A program made the translations under genes and the position numbers. This document shows positions 14,695-16,432 of a stretch of 16,432 nt of DNA, one piece after another. The stretch's first letter is position 1. Each line of letters starts with the position of its first letter. The notes under the pieces are model-generated. The model was not told the origin of the DNA. It ran no database searches and saw only the letters and a program-made list of their open reading frames with translations. The stretch comes from Streptosporangiaceae bacterium (lineage in GTDB: Bacteria > Actinomycetota > Actinomycetes > Streptosporangiales > Streptosporangiaceae), in the NCBI GenBank assembly GCA_030041195.1, contig JASHOI010000345.1:1-16432 (forward strand), given 5' to 3'.

Positions 14695-14711
14695 GATTGG
14701 CCACGCCAATC
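14695..14711. repeat. Perfect inverted repeat overlapping operator site 6
   Basis: GATTGGC-CAC-GCCAATC has exact 7-bp arms and a 3-bp centre. Its last two bases are the first two of operator site 6. A related GGATTGGCG inverted repeat occurs at 6788-6808 in the sulfatase-operon leader. It could be a second protein site or the stem of a weak terminator for the DUF2252 gene. Confidence 0.4.
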
Positions 14712-14726
14712 ACCCGTGCCAGGTGA
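14710..14726. promoter_or_regulatory. 17-bp operator, site 6
   Basis: The sequence is TCACCC-GTGCC-AGGTGA: one exact half and one half with a single change. It lies in the 126-bp gap after DUF2252 and ends 35 bp before the GTG start of the CLC gene. Confidence 0.65.
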
Positions 14727-14761
14727 CGTCGCTGCTGCAGCTGTCAGCCGACCATTAACTG

Positions 14762-16057
14762 GTGACGTCGCCGTCCAATCCGCTCGCGGCGCTGCGCTCC
14801 CGCAGCTACCTGGCATTGCTCGTTCTTGCCGCGGTGGTCGGCGCGCCGATCTCGGCGGCCGCCTACGGTTTCCTCGCCCTGGTGACGAGAATGCAGGGCT
14901 GGATCTTCACCGACCTTCCCAGGGCGCTTGGCTTTCACGGGGAGCCGCTCTGGTGGCCGATCCCGCCATTGGTGCTGGCGGGCCTGCTGGTCGGCCTCAC
15001 CATCCGGTACCTGCCGGGTAACGGCGGTCACTCACCGGCCGACGGGTTCAAGGCCGGCGCTGGCCCGCCGATGCCCGGCGAGCTTCCCGGCGTCATCCTG
15101 GCGGCGTTTGCCACGCTGAGTCTCGGCGTGGTGCTGGGTCCGGAGGCGCCACTGATCGCGCTCGGCGGCGGCCTGGCATTCCTTGCCGTGCGCCTGGCCA
15201 AGCGGGACGTTCCGGCGCGGGCCGGCACGGTGGCGGCGGCGGCGGGCAGCTTCGCCGCGATCAGCACGCTGCTTGGCTCGCCGCTGCTCGGCGCATTCCT
15301 GCTGATGGAGGCGTCGGGCCTGGCTGGCGCCACGCTCGAGCTGGTGCTGCTGCCCGGCCTGGTTGCCGCTGGCATCGGCTCGCTCATCTTTCTCGGCCTG
15401 AACGCCTGGACCGGGCTGGGAACGTTCTCGCTGGCCATACCGAACCTTCCGCATTTCGGCACGCCCGACATCGCGGAGTTCGGCTGGGCGCTGGTGATCG
15501 GCGCGGCCGCGGCCCTGGCCGGCTCCGCGATCAAGCGATCAGCGCTGCTGCTGCGGCCGCACGTCGAGCGGCGGATCGTACTGCTCACACCGGCGGCCGG
15601 GCTGGCCGTCGCGGGCCTGGCCATCGCGTACGCGGCGGCCACCGGCAAGGGCTCGGCCGAGGTCCTGTTCTCCGGGCAGGACGCCCTGGGCCCGTTCGTC
15701 GCGCACAGTGCCCAGTACGCCGTGGGAGCGCTGGTGCTGCTTATGGCCTGCAAGGCGGTTGCCTACGCGGTGTCGCTGAGCAGTTTCCGCGGCGGTCCGA
15801 TCTTCCCGGCGATGTTCGTGGGTGCGGCCGGAGCGATGGCGCTCTCACACCTGCCCGGTCTGCCGCTGGTGCCCGCCCTGGCAGCAGGCATCGGCGCGAT
15901 GAGCGCGGCGATGCTCCGGCTGCCGATGACCTCCGTGCTGCTGCCCGCCCTGCTGCTGGCACCGGATGCGCTGGCGGTCACACCGCTGGTGATCGTCTCG
16001 GTCGTGGTCGCCTACGTGGCGTCCGAGAGACTTGCCCCGGGCACCCAGACCGCCTGA
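14762..16057 (+). CDS. CLC-family chloride channel/transporter
   Basis: This 431-aa polytopic protein carries the three CLC selectivity motifs in order: G-N-G-G-H-S-P near 86-92 (GSGIP equivalent), G-P-E-A-P at 126-130 (GREGP equivalent, with gating glutamate E128 kept), and G-G-P-I-F-P-A at 344-350 (GGxFxP). CLC proteins move Cl- either passively or in exchange for H+; bacterial ones aid survival in extreme acid. The retained gating glutamate permits, but does not prove, exchange. Variant residues in the first two motifs suggest a branch distinct from E. coli ClcA. The start is GTG 14762 with no visible ribosome site; it is embedded in a second copy of GGTGACGTCGC, also found at 14722. Operator site 6 is just upstream. 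It appears monocistronic. Confidence 0.9.
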   Translation: MTSPSNPLAALRSRSYLALLVLAAVVGAPISAAAYGFLALVTRMQGWIFTDLPRALGFHGEPLWWPIPPLVLAGLLVGLTIRYLPGNGGHSPADGFKAGAGPPMPGELPGVILAAFATLSLGVVLGPEAPLIALGGGLAFLAVRLAKRDVPARAGTVAAAAGSFAAISTLLGSPLLGAFLLMEASGLAGATLELVLLPGLVAAGIGSLIFLGLNAWTGLGTFSLAIPNLPHFGTPDIAEFGWALVIGAAAALAGSAIKRSALLLRPHVERRIVLLTPAAGLAVAGLAIAYAAATGKGSAEVLFSGQDALGPFVAHSAQYAVGALVLLMACKAVAYAVSLSSFRGGPIFPAMFVGAAGAMALSHLPGLPLVPALAAGIGAMSAAMLRLPMTSVLLPALLLAPDALAVTPLVIVSVVVAYVASERLAPGTQTA

Positions 16058-16059
16058 CC

Positions 16060-16076
16060 GGCCTGGGGCTCAGGCC
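16060..16076. terminator. Small hairpin between convergent genes
   Basis: GGCCTG-GGGCT-CAGGCC forms a 6-bp stem between the CLC stop and the end of the 62-aa minus-strand gene, overlapping that gene's stop codon. There is no T-run. It may be a weak bidirectional terminator. Confidence 0.3.
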
Positions 16077-16258
16077 CGGCGGTATTTCGACGGCAGGATC
16101 GCGCCGATCAGCCACAGCACCGGGAAGATGAAGCCGATCAGGCCGAGCACCCAGTGTCCCTTGCGGAAGCTCATGACGGCCAGCGTGACGATCAGAACCA
16201 GGTACACAATGCCCAGCCCTATCCCCCAGAACATTCCGCTCATCGCATCCACATCCAT
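16070..16258 (-). CDS. Small two-TM membrane protein
   Basis: The 62-aa protein has two hydrophobic helices (about 9-29 and 36-54) joined by a basic R-K-G-H-W turn, and ends in a basic tail (S-K-Y-R-R). The second helix has the pattern I-G-F-I-F-P-V-L-W-L-I-G-A, which I have seen in short hypothetical proteins of actinobacteria; no function is known. ATG codons at 16258, 16243 and 16234 are all in frame and none has a strong ribosome site, so the exact start is uncertain. It converges on the CLC gene with a 12-bp gap. Operator site 7 lies 103 bp upstream of the first ATG, in the same orientation as site 2 relative to its gene, supporting a real, co-regulated gene. Confidence 0.7.
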   Translation of the reverse strand: MDVDAMSGMFWGIGLGIVYLVLIVTLAVMSFRKGHWVLGLIGFIFPVLWLIGAILPSKYRRA

Positions 16259-16361
16259 CCGGTATGGCCGCCGGAGTCCGGGACAGTTTGGCTGTCAGGT
16301 TCCGGAATGGCGGGGCTGCCGTCCTGACCTGCAGTGTGCGGCCGGAGCGTCGAGGCGGGCA

Positions 16362-16378
16362 TCACCCGTGCGGGATGG
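16362..16378. promoter_or_regulatory. 17-bp operator, site 7
   Basis: The sequence is TCACCC-GTGCG-GGATGG: one exact half and the same variant half as site 2. Read toward the minus-strand 62-aa gene, it and its flanks match site 2 at 21 of 25 positions (16358-16382 versus 6726-6750). A gene beyond the right edge could also be served; GTG 16391 opens a frame to the window end, but 14 codons without a ribosome site are too few to call. Confidence 0.65.
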
Positions 16379-16432
16379 TTACCGGCGCCTGTGAGCGGCC
16401 CGGTCATCGGCGCGCCCGCCCCGGCCTGGCCG

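Noticed and set aside
13103..14713. Long minus-strand open frame opposite DUF2252
   Set aside because: DUF2252 on the plus strand has clear family motifs, a ribosome site and operon context; the antisense product has none.
16391..16432. Possible start of a rightward gene at GTG 16391
   Set aside because: Only 14 codons are visible, no ribosome site precedes it, and an alternative ATG frame overlaps site 7; there is not enough to call.

Overview
The window is high-GC chromosomal DNA with GTG and TTG starts, short intergenic gaps and actinobacterial protein families. These include an SfLAP/GAP transporter, SHOCT, RDD, DUF2252, HdeD and an AtsA-like sulfatase with its FGE. It is most likely from a soil-type filamentous actinomycete (Actinomycetota); genus cannot be fixed from sequence alone. 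I see no rRNA, tRNA, CRISPR array, insertion sequence or phage gene.

Left part (1-3012): a 5'-truncated seven-bladed WD40 propeller protein, followed after 6 nt by a GNAT acetyltransferase. Converging on them is a Leu/Glu-type amino acid dehydrogenase on the minus strand. A 465-bp intergenic stretch follows, holding an AT-rich patch, a perfect 30-bp palindrome and the first copy of a 17-bp operator.

Right part (3366-16432): a compact set of mostly envelope-associated genes in seven inferred transcription units. (1) A six-TM membrane protein, an SfLAP/GAP transporter, a nonapeptide-repeat protein and an RDD protein, tightly packed or overlapping. (2) A carboxymuconolactone-decarboxylase-like protein, a SHOCT protein and an arylsulfatase. 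(3) On the minus strand, the formylglycine-generating enzyme overlapping a lipoprotein gene. (4) On the minus strand, a MarC-family protein. (5) HdeD plus DUF2252. (6) A CLC chloride channel/transporter. (7) On the minus strand, a 62-aa two-TM protein. A 49-bp hairpin separates the convergent sulfatase and lipoprotein genes.

The main discovery is that every one of these seven units, on both strands, carries one copy of the same motif. It has the form TCACCC-N5-GGGTGA: one half is always exact and the other is exact or a near variant. Copies lie 34-103 bp upstream of the first start codon. The three genes on the left have none. This looks like the operator of an unnamed regulator acting on the whole block, a locally clustered regulon. 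The regulator is not in the window. The contents (sulfatase plus its activating FGE, a sulfolipid-addressing-type transporter, HdeD, CLC, MarC) suggest an envelope or acid/ion-stress programme with a sulfate-ester branch; that function is inference.
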